From contig JH993845.1 of NCBI GenBank assembly GCA_000316135.1, positions 62,001 through 126,000 of the forward strand: a stretch of DNA of 64,000 nucleotides. Direction: 5' to 3'. The translations under genes were made by a program, and so were the position numbers. Source of the DNA: Trachipleistophora hominis (Eukaryota; Microsporidia; Pleistophoridae). The notes under the pieces are model-generated. The model worked only from the letters and a program-made list of their open reading frames with translations. It did no database searches and was not told where the DNA came from. Positions within the stretch are counted from its first letter, which is position 1. Every line of letters starts with the position of its first letter. Positions 43,441 to 53,835 of this stretch are shown here, one piece after another.

Positions 43441-45002
43441 TGATCCAGGTAGCCACTCAAACACTTGAATGGCTGACATATTGATCGTTGTTCAATTGGC
43501 TTTTTCTGAAGAAGGGAGTGTTGTGTCTTTAACTTTGCTGTCCACATGATTACATAATTGGTTTATAGCTTTTAATAGGCTGTCTTTCCGAAGTGGCTAG
43601 AATTACAGGGCGATGCGTTCTTAAGATACGACATATCACTCTTCGCAGAGACGTTAGACAGATGGTAGATATACATATGGCCTGTACTGCTTATTTCAAC
43701 CAAAAAATTCGACAACCTGGAAATAAATGAATTTTTATGATACAATTAAAGCAAATAGAAACTGATTCTATACTATCGCAATGATAATTTTATTGAGGTG
43801 AAAATTTCATGAAATGATAATTGGTAATTTATCAGACACAAAATAAAGTTGTAAAAAGCAATATAATATGTTCAAATGACATCAATAACGATTAATTGTA
43901 TAGCAAGTGTCTTGAAAGGACGTAAATTTCAACGCTCTCTTATATCAAAAATCGGAGTAATTTTAAAATTAAATAACAGATGGTTATGAAAGAGCCAACT
44001 TCAACAATTCAAGTATCTAAATTGTGTTATTATTTTTGAAAAGAATTTGTGATCAAAAAAATAAAAACAGGAATCGAAGTAAAAATGTTAGGTGTTAACA
44101 CAACAAAAGAAAAATTAACTTATATCATATCGTGTAATTTCTCACAGTATTCATTCATATTTTACTTTTTTCGACATGAAGAGCAAAATATTATGTTCAT
44201 GTTGTACAAACATAGCAACAAAGCGCGGTGAAAGTAGCAGCAAACGTTATCATAATTATTTTTGTTAGCTGTTAAAATAGCTGCTCACTTGCTGAGAGTT
44301 TACATTTGGCATGGAATGATATAAAAACTATTACTACCGCCCAAACCTGCTTACTTAAAACATATGAGTGAATCGGGACTTTAGTTTTGTCATAAATGCT
44401 GGTAAAGAAAGTTACATTAGATGAGACAAATATCTCAGTATGATCTAAAACTATTAAAGTTGCTAATAGGCTTTTTATTTTTTTAGTATAGTTAAATATC
44501 CACGTTCTTTTGCTTTCTTTGCAACATATGTCGGCACTGATTTTATAAATCTAGGAATTGGTTGGCAAATCAAAAACACACATTTTATTAAATTCGTTTT
44601 CAAATCATTAGTTAGCATCGTAAACCTTCAGAAGTTTTATGTTACTACAAAGACCTTAAAAGATAGGAACTCGTTTTTTGCCCTTCGTACAAAAATCAGA
44701 AGTTATTCAGTCATATCAATCATCATCAATATTAATAAAAAGATAACTCGCAGGCTAATTATCAGTTCGAAAAAAACAAAAAAATTTAATTTTTTTTGCG
44801 GGAAGTAAGAGCCATGTATTGTTCGTTCAAACGTTTTAAAACACACTTTATAATCTTTTACCAACGATATTTAGAGAATATACTAATGTTAGTTGTGAAT
44901 GGATTTTATGAACGTCTATTAAAGAATGCGAACAGCAGGAATTGAACGCTTTGAGAAGATTTAAAAAACTAGAAAAATTATTATCAAATATACACTAAGT
45001 AG

Positions 45003-45072
45003 ACCTTCTGAAAGTCTATTGAAGTGTGTGAAGGTGGTGAGGATTAATTAAACAGATTTTCAAAAAAAATAA
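45003..45072 (+). repeat. dispersed repeat copy, A-tailed 3' end
   Basis: GAAGTGTGTGAAGGTGGTGA, GGATTAATTAAACAGATTTT and a run of A match the tail end. The sequence before them is diverged. Confidence 0.6.
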
Positions 45073-45401
45073 ACTTTCTGTTTTACAAATGGAATGGTGC
45101 AGCTAGACAAGTTGCAAAAAAAGGATAATCTAAAGAATTTCTCTCTCAAAATCAAAAATATTATTAAAAAAACGATAAAAAACCAGTCATAATTATTTAA
45201 TAGAATTTGAGCCTACTAAAGTTGCATCATACACCACCACGTTATACCATTCATGAGTAAACATTTAACAAAGTACCATATAACAACAGTTACGCCTTTG
45301 GCTCAAAAAACGTAAATCGAAGCGTTATAAACAGACTGTTTCCCATAATATTGTTCCACTGTTTTTACGTTTTAAAAAAATTGTATAGGAGTAAAAAAGG
45401 A

Positions 45402-45425
45402 TAGCTAAAGAACGTTCTTTAGCTA
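45402..45425. other. 24-bp perfect palindrome
   Basis: TAGCTAAAGAAC is followed directly by its reverse complement GTTCTTTAGCTA with no spacer. It sits about 80 bases past the stop codon of the minus-strand gene ending at 45504. It may form a hairpin in the 3' flank or be a dimeric protein site. Confidence 0.6.
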
Positions 45426-45503
45426 ATATCGTAGGCAAATATGTTATTTATTGTATTAAAATAGCACAGAATGGTTCTTATGTTATTACTTTCCACATTA
45501 ACG

Positions 45504-46397
45504 TTATTCAATAAATCTAATTTTGCTCCTTTTACTAATCATTTCTAAATCATAATCCATATTCTTCCATTTATCAATACAATCGACCTGCACCTCCGGC
45601 AATCCAAAACATATTTTATTCCTGACAATATCCTCATATATTTTTTCGGCTATTTTATTCCTTTTTTGTATATAGAAGAATAAAAAATTTTTGATATTTA
45701 GGTCTTTTTTGCTCAGCTGTATACTATATGTCTTATTTTTGTTTTTTGCTAATATTGTAGCCCGCACCAATTTTGCTATGAAGGGATACGATACTTCCCC
45801 GTTTTCGGTTTTTCCGAATTTTTGTAATGGCGAATTTATTCGTATAACGAAATAAATATCATGATTGACGTATCCCATGATAGCATTTTCGAACACCGAT
45901 AACGAAAAATGACTCATATATCCATATAATGCGAGGAAAAGCATAGTATTCAATGATTTAACATCATCTATGCTATCATTATCTTGGTTATTTTCTATAA
46001 ATTCTATCAGTTCCGCAAAGCCCATTCTCCTATCAAATGCCTGTTTCAAAAAGATTGTTTTCGTGGGCATCATAGACATCTCGTCTTCATATAAGAATAC
46101 AAAATTGTATCCTATTCTCGCGGTAATGTTGAAATTACCATTTGGTATGAAGTTTTTATTTTCAACGTCGATAAACTCTATTTTACCCAAATGATCAGAA
46201 ACTTTTTTTCTGTTCGTATTCCCTTCAACAATGTAGATCATCGCTTTAGGATCATATGTACTTTGTATCAACTTATTTTGTAGAGAAAAAACCTCGAAGA
46301 AGAACTCAAACGTCCTCTTGCTGACAAACATTACAGATATAAGGCATAGCATGTAAATAGGTAATAATAAAACATTTGGTAGGAACATTCGCACCAT
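45504..46397 (-). CDS. putative secreted or membrane-anchored protein, 297 aa
   Basis: I recognise no domain. The ATG at 46397 has CCCC five bases upstream, supporting the start. Residues about 5-25 (LPNVLLLPIYMLCLISVMF) form a signal peptide or signal anchor. The remainder is rich in Ile, Phe, Lys and Asn, probably globular, with possible N-glycosylation sites (GNFNITARI, NKNKTYS) and no further clear membrane helix. Segments such as FLALYGYMSHFSLSVFENAI look like buried helices. The gene is AT-richer than the housekeeping genes of the window. It stands between repeat-bearing intergenic regions in the secretome-like stretch. A role outside the parasite cell is inferred only from the leader. 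Confidence 0.75.
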   Translation of the reverse strand: MVRMFLPNVLLLPIYMLCLISVMFVSKRTFEFFFEVFSLQNKLIQSTYDPKAMIYIVEGNTNRKKVSDHLGKIEFIDVENKNFIPNGNFNITARIGYNFVFLYEDEMSMMPTKTIFLKQAFDRRMGFAELIEFIENNQDNDSIDDVKSLNTMLFLALYGYMSHFSLSVFENAIMGYVNHDIYFVIRINSPLQKFGKTENGEVSYPFIAKLVRATILAKNKNKTYSIQLSKKDLNIKNFLFFYIQKRNKIAEKIYEDIVRNKICFGLPEVQVDCIDKWKNMDYDLEMISKRSKIRFIE

Positions 46398-47642
46398 TTA
46401 TAGGGGTCTATGAATTTCTTATCTTATCTCCTATCTACTTCTATTTGATACTATAATGATAAGGATAAAGGAGTAAAACCGGTTTATTTGTAGTTCAATA
46501 ATTAAGCGAATTATTGAATGGCTACGTTATTAAAATACGTGTAGGAAAGCAGGAGAATTTAATTTTTTTGTGTGCATTTGCTTATTTATCTACACGACTG
46601 TATAATTGTAGTAACGCGTTCTTGAAAATAAATATGAGTGTCTTTTAATTCACAGAGCCATTTGATCAAAAGATATTTATTGCTTGGATTATATCGGCTA
46701 CAGTTATGGAAGTACTTTGGCTTGTAGTAGAACAAACTTTCAAAGACTTTTTGTTACTTAATATATTTATTTTAACATGCAACTTTAATATGATAAAATA
46801 TACACAAGATCAACATCTTTTATAGATGAAAAGGACAAAGAAGGTTAATATGGAGAATAATTTTAATTGAAACATTACCTTATCATGAATAGATAACACG
46901 ATAGATTAAATCTTATTTTTTTAAACAATATTTTGCTTACTTAGAGCACAAAAGATTTTGTTTAAAGATGCAAGTTTAATGATAATTTTTAATACTACGA
47001 ACAGGACATCGTCGGGCTAATATACGAATTTGAAAAGCAATAAATGAGTTATTTATTTTATTAAAATCAAAAATTTTACGTTTCCCGTTTTAACATAAAG
47101 TGGACCTTTTAAATTATTATAAGTTCTTTATCCATAAAACAATTCCTACTATTTTTTACCGGTAATATGTAAAATTGATATTATTATCAGACAATTTTTA
47201 TTTTATAGGAGCTCATAATAAGCGATCAAAAAGACAATGATTAAATAATTTAACATGATTGCATATTTTAATATATGAATGATAAACTTTTTTCAATATA
47301 ACCTGCGGGAAATGAAACCAATGTAATCAATCACAAAATTAGTGTAGGTCGACACAAAATATAAATTTTAATGATTTACTATGTTGTTTCGTTTTGATGT
47401 TTAATGTTCTTTGTCTTTATGTCTCCTTACATACCTTACACCTATTTATTTAATTATTTATCGTTTATATATCTGATTTCATAGGTTGCTCCATCTTTAT
47501 TTATTGTCTACAACAGTGTATTTTACCCGCGATTCCCACTACAATTTTGTATTTTTAGTTGTGTTTAGTGAATACAAGTCTTATATTATAACATACGATA
47601 CTATTTTATATTGTTTTATTCATCCTTTTCCTTCTTTTGCTG

Positions 47643-48116
47643 ATAGGTCGTATTTTTGAAATTTTTTACTTCCTGTTCTTGAAGATTGTACAGACCAGAT
47701 ATATCAGTGCACATGATAATTATTTTCTTCTGTTGATATTCATAGACTATTATACCAAGCTTTTTAACTTTTTCCTACATCAGTTCTGATATGTATCCTT
47801 GTGACTATTTCTGCGCTATTATTTCTTGTCACTATGTACATCCACTATATTATCTTTTTGCATCTTGTTGCCATAATATCAGCTGTAATTGTGCTTATTT
47901 CACAGAGTTGGTGCTTTCCTTTCGTCTAGTTCTTCATTTACTGCTGGTGAAAATACATCGCTTACTCATTTTGGCTATGGTTGCCTTTATCGGCGATATG
48001 AAACTTCTTTTTTCATGGAATGTAGATCCATTAATTTTAGCAGAGAGAATTACATTAAAACTAATCTCCTTGGTTTGGGTTATTCAAAGTTTTCTATATG
48101 CTTATTATTGTTATAA
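47643..48116 (+). pseudogene. possible decayed retroelement polyprotein fragment (weak)
   Basis: In one plus-strand frame, broken by stops, NYFLLLIFIDYYTKLF resembles the integrase-core pattern of a retrotransposon. Further on GYGCLYRRYE and ENYIKTNLLGLGYSKF recall the RNase H pattern in which ENY-x-T precedes the E-x-L-A segment. The order of the two segments does not fit a simple gypsy element, and both matches are by eye. Frame breaks are frequent, so if real it is long dead. Confidence 0.2.
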
Positions 48117-48269
48117 TTTTAACTCTTGTATGAACTAGATTTTTTAAAGACTCTTCTATCCTCTGAATGTTTCATATATAATTTATCATTTGTTCTGTAA
48201 TGAATTATTTAATTTGAGATAGTTCGTATGTATGTATCTATCTTGATAACATCCCTGCTGGACCTCAGT

Positions 48270-48392
48270 TATCTGATACTATGATCCTGCGACCATTGTG
48301 ACCACAATCTGTATTCAACGCACCAAGAGAGTTTATTCAGATGTATGAAAAATGGTGGAATAATTAAACGGTCTTTGGTACAAAAAAATTCC
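48270..48392 (+). repeat. decayed dispersed repeat copy
   Basis: GCGACCATTGTGACCACA, CACCAAGAGAGTTTATTC and GGTGGAATAATTAAACGGTC followed by an A-run can be aligned with the core and tail of the family, with many substitutions. Confidence 0.5.
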
Positions 48393-49511
48393 GACGTGAT
48401 AGCTTTAATGGTAATAGTCCGGATTGTTGTTTAATTATTTATAATTGAAACACATCAATGATAGATCACATCTTTTTACTATCATACATCACTCGTCATG
48501 AAACGAGAGCAGACGTGCTAAAGAACGAAACATCATTTTAATTTGTGAAAATGGCAACTTTAACGTGTTTGGCATTATTTCACCATCTGAAAGATAAATA
48601 TTTGTCCATTCATCAGTCATATAAATCATTATATATTTAATATTATAACATAACTACATCATCTAATTGCTGTTTACACCGAATCTAAATATTTAGCGGT
48701 ATAAAGTCTTACGAAAATACAATCAGCCTGTAAACCAGAACATTGTTATCCAGCAAAATAGATCCATAATATAAGCATCCTGGCAATTTTTGATCGAGAA
48801 AGCTTGTTCGAGTTTTAGTAAAATTGTTGTGCAGATGTTAGCCATAATAGGTGTTATTAGTCTCCTTTGAGTTAAATTTACATGTGCTAATTTTAATGAT
48901 TGAATTGTCTGTAAAATATATAGGTTGAATGATAAAATCTAAGGAGTGTAGATATAATAAAATAGAATTTTGACAGGTTATTCAACATCAAGGTAAGAGA
49001 TTTTTTATAAGCTTTCCCGTCAATCAAAGGAGAAATATTGCAGTCATTTCTTTTTTGCTCATTAAATTGGAATAATTCTTAGATACGTATTAAGAAACGC
49101 CAAAGATATTTACACTAAAGAAATAAATACTTTTTTCTTTTTAAATCATTTAAGGAAATAAGAGATTGTGATAGAAACTGTTACTACGCTTTAACAACAT
49201 AAGCATAATGACAAGTCGTTTTATTGTAAAGTGAGCATTTTTGTACCAGAATATTTAGTGTATACACTGGGTTTATCATGTGTTTACTAGAAATCATGGG
49301 TACGTTGATAATTTCACAAATTGACAATATACAGGTTATCTGATTAAAACGAATCGTAGTGAATATGCAGTGGCAGCGTTGTACAACAAATTGGCTATGT
49401 TACAATGTTTTACCAAATAAATGCGAATTTTTACAAAATTATGAACAATTTGATAAATATGACATTTTAAAACAAATTCTGCTTTCAAAGGAGTTTAACT
49501 AACAAGAGACA

Positions 49512-49820
49512 CTAAAATGCGTTGATTTTATCAGTGTCTCCAGTTGTATTTTCTTGGACATTCTGATATTTCTGTTTACGGCTTACCAGCCGTCTCCATG
49601 ATATTAAACAGGCTGTCATGATAACGAATGACAAAAGGAGTAAAAGCACAATGCACAACAAAGCATATTCACAATCAGTAAAAAACTCACATATATCTTC
49701 ATAAGAGTTACTACTATCGTTTTGAAAAGATGTTATGCTTTGCAAAAGTAAGAGGTATTGTGGAACTGGTTGGTGATGTGGGGGTGTTTTTTGGATGTCC
49801 TTTAATGATACTACGTGCAT
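49512..49820 (-). CDS. small single-pass membrane protein, 102 aa
   Basis: The open frame begins two codons upstream at a TTG; the first ATG is at 49820. About 50 hydrophilic residues with a few Cys precede one strong membrane segment (LLCIVLLLLLSFVIMTACLI). A short basic stretch (SWRRLVSRKQKY) and an acidic tail follow. By the positive-inside rule the tail is cytoplasmic and the N-terminal part is outside. There is no family match and no CCC motif. Length alone does not prove a gene, but the clean topology and the similar protein at 50939-51385 support it. Confidence 0.5.
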   Translation of the reverse strand: MHVVSLKDIQKTPPHHQPVPQYLLLLQSITSFQNDSSNSYEDICEFFTDCEYALLCIVLLLLLSFVIMTACLISWRRLVSRKQKYQNVQENTTGDTDKINAF

Positions 49821-50261
49821 AGCCAAGCCTTTATTCTTGTTTTTTATTTTTATATTGGACTTTTAAAATATTTGCAATCAGTTTGCTGTCATAATCCTAA
49901 AATGGAAGGAAGTATTTGTAAAATTGAAACTAACTCAGTGGTATTAGCAAAGCTTAATTGAAAACAAAAATTTTTTATTTATTAGAAAGAAGAGTAAAGT
50001 TCTAGAAGATAAGAACGTGCTAATGTATGAGAAATACAGTATCCGTAAAACACAAATAAGGTATCGGTGTTATCTACAACGAATATAAATGCTTTGCGGT
50101 CGTATTTATCTAGATCTAAATGCCATACTAATCGAAGTTAATTTCCATTAAACAAGCAATTATATAAATATACAAGATTACGAAAATTAAATAAGGTTTA
50201 TTGACTCCATTGTGAATTTTAGACTTTATTTAGCAGTAATGTGTTTAAACGTTGAAGCTAT

Positions 50262-50380
50262 ATTCTATCCCGTGAACCAAAGACCGATAAGGCCATGGTA
50301 GGCGCTAGCACGCCAGAAGAGTCTTTTAAAATGTGAGGTGGTAAGAAGATTTAATTAAAATGACTTTCAAACAAAAAAAA
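50262..50380 (+). repeat. dispersed repeat copy with head and A-tail
   Basis: GTGAACCAAAGACCGATAAG, GCCATGGTAGGCGCTAGCAC and GCCAGAAGAGTCTTTTAAAA, then GATTTAATTAAAATGACTTT and an A-run, match the family over its core and tail. Confidence 0.75.
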
Positions 50381-50486
50381 TATATTCTATCGCTTTTCGT
50401 TTATTAAAAGCATGTTTAATTGTTTCTTTATTGGTAACCTCATGCTCATATCTCAAGTCATTGGGCCAACCATAAACATCGGCTTT

Positions 50487-50860
50487 TTTCTAAAAGTATG
50501 TTTAATTCTTGCAACTACACACTTTATCAAACTTAACACACTCTTTTGGTCCGCCGGGACCAACCATGACACCGGCCTTTAGTTCGTCAACAAATTTGGT
50601 GCCCTATCTCACGTGTTGACCTAGCACTTGCTTTTATATGGTAACAAAAAGGTATACTGCAACCATATGAGAGACTTGGCACGCAACCATAGCTTGTGTG
50701 ACATATTTTCTCTCATAAATACCCGTATGGTACTTAAAAGTTTATTGATATGCTATCAATACCTGGCACCTTTCCACATCGTGAGTTTTGCAGCCTGATA
50801 GCAGTTTGTCGTGTGTAGTGTTACAACGCATATAAAAACATCTCTGGTATTTATGAATTG
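50487..50860 (-). repeat. dispersed repeat copy, about 370 bp
   Basis: In reverse orientation: CTAAAAGTATGTTTAATTCT tail end, ACACTCTTTTGGTCCGCCGG and GACCAACCATGACACCGGCC core, then ACGCAACCATAGCTTGTGTG (from 50681) shared with copies at 43261 and 57262. This and the 43098 copy define the body of the element. Confidence 0.7.
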
Positions 50861-50938
50861 GGATAAATCACTAATATAAAAAAGCTTTTTCAAAGTATAA
50901 TAGCTGATTTACTCTCACGTTAAGAAAAAGAAGAAAAC

Positions 50939-51385
50939 TCATTTTAATAATACCTGGCTAATGCAGTCTTCATATTCACTTTCTTCATCTTCAACCCAAT
51001 CACTCGAATGAGTTTTGGCATTCAACGATTCACTACTCATCAAGTTATTCGAATGATCATATTTTGAATCATATAAGTCATTTTGTTTCTTCCGAATCAA
51101 ATCCTTGTTTCTCAATCTCGTAAATTTTTTTTCCTTTTTACTTGTTCTACAGTTTTCACACCTCTTCATCATGCAATACAATAAATACGCTAAGGACAAC
51201 AAGGATATGCCAATAATAATGATAATTATATAAATGTTCATGGATCCATAATAACAACTAGGAATTGATTGCATTGTTTCAACCTGCGCTTCGTCAACTT
51301 CATTATTTTCTGCATAGCCGTCCACGTCCTCACAGGGCAGGGCATAGCCTTCATAATCCATCGTGAATAATTTATTATCTAACAT
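50939..51385 (-). CDS. single-pass membrane protein, 148 aa
   Basis: The ATG at 51385 (or a second at codon 9) opens a protein with an acidic 48-residue N-terminal part, then a membrane segment IYIIIIIIGISLLSLAYLL. A Cys pair and basic stretch (MMKRCENC, SKKEKKFTRLRNK) and an acidic Ser-rich tail follow. The topology (acidic outside, basic stop-transfer, cytoplasmic tail) parallels the smaller protein at 49512-49820, but sequence identity is not evident. I recognise no family. The gene lacks the CCC motif and lies in the secretome-like stretch. A surface receptor or anchor role is only a guess. Confidence 0.65.
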   Translation of the reverse strand: MLDNKLFTMDYEGYALPCEDVDGYAENNEVDEAQVETMQSIPSCYYGSMNIYIIIIIIGISLLSLAYLLYCMMKRCENCRTSKKEKKFTRLRNKDLIRKKQNDLYDSKYDHSNNLMSSESLNAKTHSSDWVEDEESEYEDCISQVLLK

Positions 51386-52838
51386 GAGTGTTCTTTTTTA
51401 TCTGCTTAAATACTTTTTGGTCAAATTTTGACACTTTTCCTTTTATTAAGATTTTTTTATGATGTAAAGAATATCCTCAAATTTAAGAAGAATTAAATTG
51501 TTAGTGCGCGCACTAATCAATACAACTTTTATGATTAAAATTATAAACAAATCTATGCTAAAATTAACGTTTATTGTTCTATTTTGATATCATAATTACT
51601 GATAAAATGAATTACCTTGATACCATGAAAATTAAAATGGTTATTAGATTAGGCCTAAAATGGTGATAGTAAACATAAGTATTATTGAAATACCATAGCG
51701 TTACCACCAGTATTAATAAAAAGATAATCTGTAGATGATTGGCAATTTTGGAATGAATAAAAAAATTTTATTATAGGTTTTGACACGTATCAGAAGTTAT
51801 ACATAGTTATTAATTTCACGAGTTCTAAAATTCACCTTGCATTCTTTGATCGATGATGGTTAGCAATAATATATTACTGCTAGCCAAAACCTGTTGAATT
51901 CAATAAAAAAATGAAAATTAGGTGAACTAAGTTATATAAAACAACAATTGGAATTATAGAGAATTAAGTTAAATTGAACATACATCAAACTAATTTTATA
52001 TTTTGTAAGCAGAATAGCGCAGTTAGTACTTCCTAAAGATGTAAATTATAAATAAGACTTGTATGCCAAACTGTGGTGGTATTTCATTTATACAACCAAA
52101 ATTTAAAACAGTGTGTATTGTTGATATATTCCTAAATTATCCACAATTTTTATCTTTTTAACCATTGTTTTTTTGTTTAGCGTCCTTCAAGACGGATTAA
52201 AAAACTAAATCTCAGCGGGCATTCGTGGTTCAACTTATATCTGATACTGGTTGTTGAATCAGCTTTAATTATGAAAATTATATAATGATGTGTAACCTTT
52301 CGACCATTGCTAAAAGTAAAATATTTTTCCAACTCTTTTAAAAACAACTAATCAGCTTGCAACTCTTCTATTATTATGATGGATTGTTTATTATGATGAC
52401 GAACGAATATTGTATGAAATATCTTTATTACAGAACAAAGATTATCGTGTAATTTAGTAATATGATGTCTTTATGAATATTTATTTCCCTATTTGTTCGC
52501 GTAACTTTTGTATACATGAGGTTTTGTATTGATTGCAAAGAAATAGTACAAATTTTATTATTAACCGATGTATATTTTCAAATTTAAACAATTCGATGCT
52601 ATTTGTGGAATAATAAATGCCGTATAAGGATACCAATGTTTTTAGGTGAGTATTATTAATCGTTGAATATTATCTCACATCTTGTTGTTGAATTGAAAAA
52701 ATTAGTCTAATTGTGCTAAAACATAAAAACTATTTTCTTTTGTAAGTACTATTTTTTCTTGGCGAATTCTTTGACGGGATAAAGTAGGTATTTCATCAGA
52801 TTTAAAAAAACGAGTAGGGGGTGAAACCCTCCATTGTC
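51386..52838. other. intergenic region of 1.45 kb, nothing recognised
   Basis: AT-rich and without a supported gene. A tRNA-like D-arm sequence near 52016 lacks the rest of a tRNA. CCC at 52827-52829 precedes the gene at 52839. Confidence 0.5.
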
Positions 52839-53078
52839 ATGCAATTCCCAAGGATTTTATCAATGATTTATACAGCGAGTCACACATTTGTTGCTCAAAT
52901 ATCAGAAGCAAGTGAAAGAGAGTTACATCTATACGACCATGATAATATGAGAGTTATTAATGAGTACCTGACTATGTTTTTAAGTAGAAACTCGTGGGAT
53001 GAACTTTTCGGTCTTGCTGAAAAATCCTGCCCAATCTATCCTACCATACACAGGTTAAAGCTTGCACATACTTTTTGA
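52839..53078 (+). CDS. possible secreted protein, 5' part of a split gene
   Basis: The ATG at 52839 follows CCC by 9 bases; an upstream GTG in the same frame is not needed. The 79-residue product opens with a short leader (MQFPRILSMIYTASHTFVA) that could be a signal peptide. It continues as a hydrophilic helical region (EASERELHLYDHDNMRVI). The frame closes with TGA at 53076-53078 inside a T5 run, while the next frame continues openly into the assembly gap. One extra base in the T-run would join them. No family was recognised. Confidence 0.55.
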   Translation: MQFPRILSMIYTASHTFVAQISEASERELHLYDHDNMRVINEYLTMFLSRNSWDELFGLAEKSCPIYPTIHRLKLAHTF

Positions 53079-53219
53079 TACGTAAAAAACTAGCTCTAGA
53101 GAAAGGACAGCAAATGCTTTGCAATACGAAATTCGTTGATAAATATTATCACCGTGAACTATTTGGTAACAGTGGACTTGTAAAATTTGACGATTTTCCA
53201 AAACAACCATGTTCCATCA
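53079..53219 (+). pseudogene. 3' continuation of the split gene, truncated by the assembly gap
   Basis: This frame, offset by one base from 52839-53078, reads IRKKLALEKGQQMLCNTKF and further Lys/Tyr/Phe-rich sequence up to the run of N. It has no credible start of its own near the junction. It is probably the continuation of the preceding frame. Its C-terminus lies in or beyond the gap; after the gap a short frame ending at 53448 or 53458 could close it, depending on the true gap size. Confidence 0.45.
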
Positions 53220-53420
53220 NNNNNNNNNNNNNNNNNNNNNNNNNNNNNNNNNNNNNNNNNNNNNNNNNNNNNNNNNNNNNNNNNNNNNNNNNNNNNNNNN
53301 NNNNNNNNNNNNNNNNNNNNNNNNNNNNNNNNNNNNNNNNNNNNNNNNNNNNNNNNNNNNNNNNNNNNNNNNNNNNNNNNNNNNNNNNNNNNNNNNNNNN
53401 NNNNNNNNNNNNNNNNNNNN
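53220..53420. other. assembly gap, 201 N
   Basis: Undetermined bases mark a scaffold join. The apparent length may be nominal, so reading frames cannot be carried across it. Its position inside a gene flanked by repeats suggests a repetitive or hard-to-sequence segment. Confidence 0.99.
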
Positions 53421-53582
53421 TATTGATAAGTTATTTAAAGACTAAAAAGATGAATTAATTAATTTATGTTTTTAAATTATTTATAACACTTCTATCGATG
53501 TGTGCCATTCACGCTGCAGGGCTGGGTTTATAAGATAAATTTTACAAATCCCAGTATTACGATTTAATAAACGAAAAATATT

Positions 53583-53645
53583 AGAACACCTGCTGAGTCG
53601 GTCGAAGAGGCAGTTGGTGTATTAATTAAATAGCCTTTGTTTTTC
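53583..53645 (+). repeat. weak dispersed repeat remnant
   Basis: ACACCTGCTGAGTCGGTCGA, AGAGGCAGTTGGTGTATT and AATTAAATAGCCTTTG can be aligned loosely to the core and tail of the family. This is uncertain. Confidence 0.3.
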
Positions 53646-53835
53646 TCGTGTTATTATATGATCTTCTGTAGTATGCTAACGCACAAGTATGCTGCACCAG
53701 CTTAAAAGAACGTAACAGCATTGATATAATATAGTAGTGGCTGAACAATCGTGCTATATAAATTCTATAACTCGACCAAATAAACTCGTTTCTTTTTTAG
53801 ACAACTAATATTTTAATTCAAATTATTAATTATAT

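Larger units (their letters stand above)
41964..45503. other. intergenic region of 3.5 kb with repeat copies
   Basis: No supported gene; open frames of about 60 codons only. It holds dispersed-repeat copies at 43098-43440 and 45003-45072 and a perfect 24-bp palindrome at 45402-45425, just beyond the stop of the next gene. Confidence 0.5.
46398..49511. other. intergenic region of 3.1 kb, possible retroelement remnant
   Basis: No intact gene. Positions about 47380-48130 are strikingly pyrimidine-rich on the plus strand, and two overlapping frames of 75 and 115 codons there have weak resemblance to retroelement polyprotein segments (see 47643-48116). A decayed dispersed repeat copy is at 48270-48392. 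Confidence 0.45.
49827..50938. other. intergenic region with two opposed dispersed repeat copies
   Basis: No supported gene. Repeat copies lie at 50262-50380 (A-tail to the right) and 50487-50860 (opposite orientation), tail to tail. Confidence 0.55.

Noticed and set aside
47791..48138. 115-codon plus-strand frame
   Set aside because: Cys/Tyr/Leu-rich in a pyrimidine-rich block, overlapped by another frame of similar quality; treated as part of a possible retroelement fossil rather than as a gene.
52010..52075. tRNA-like D-arm TAGCGCAGTTAGTA
   Set aside because: No matching acceptor stem and no T-arm GTTC motif downstream.
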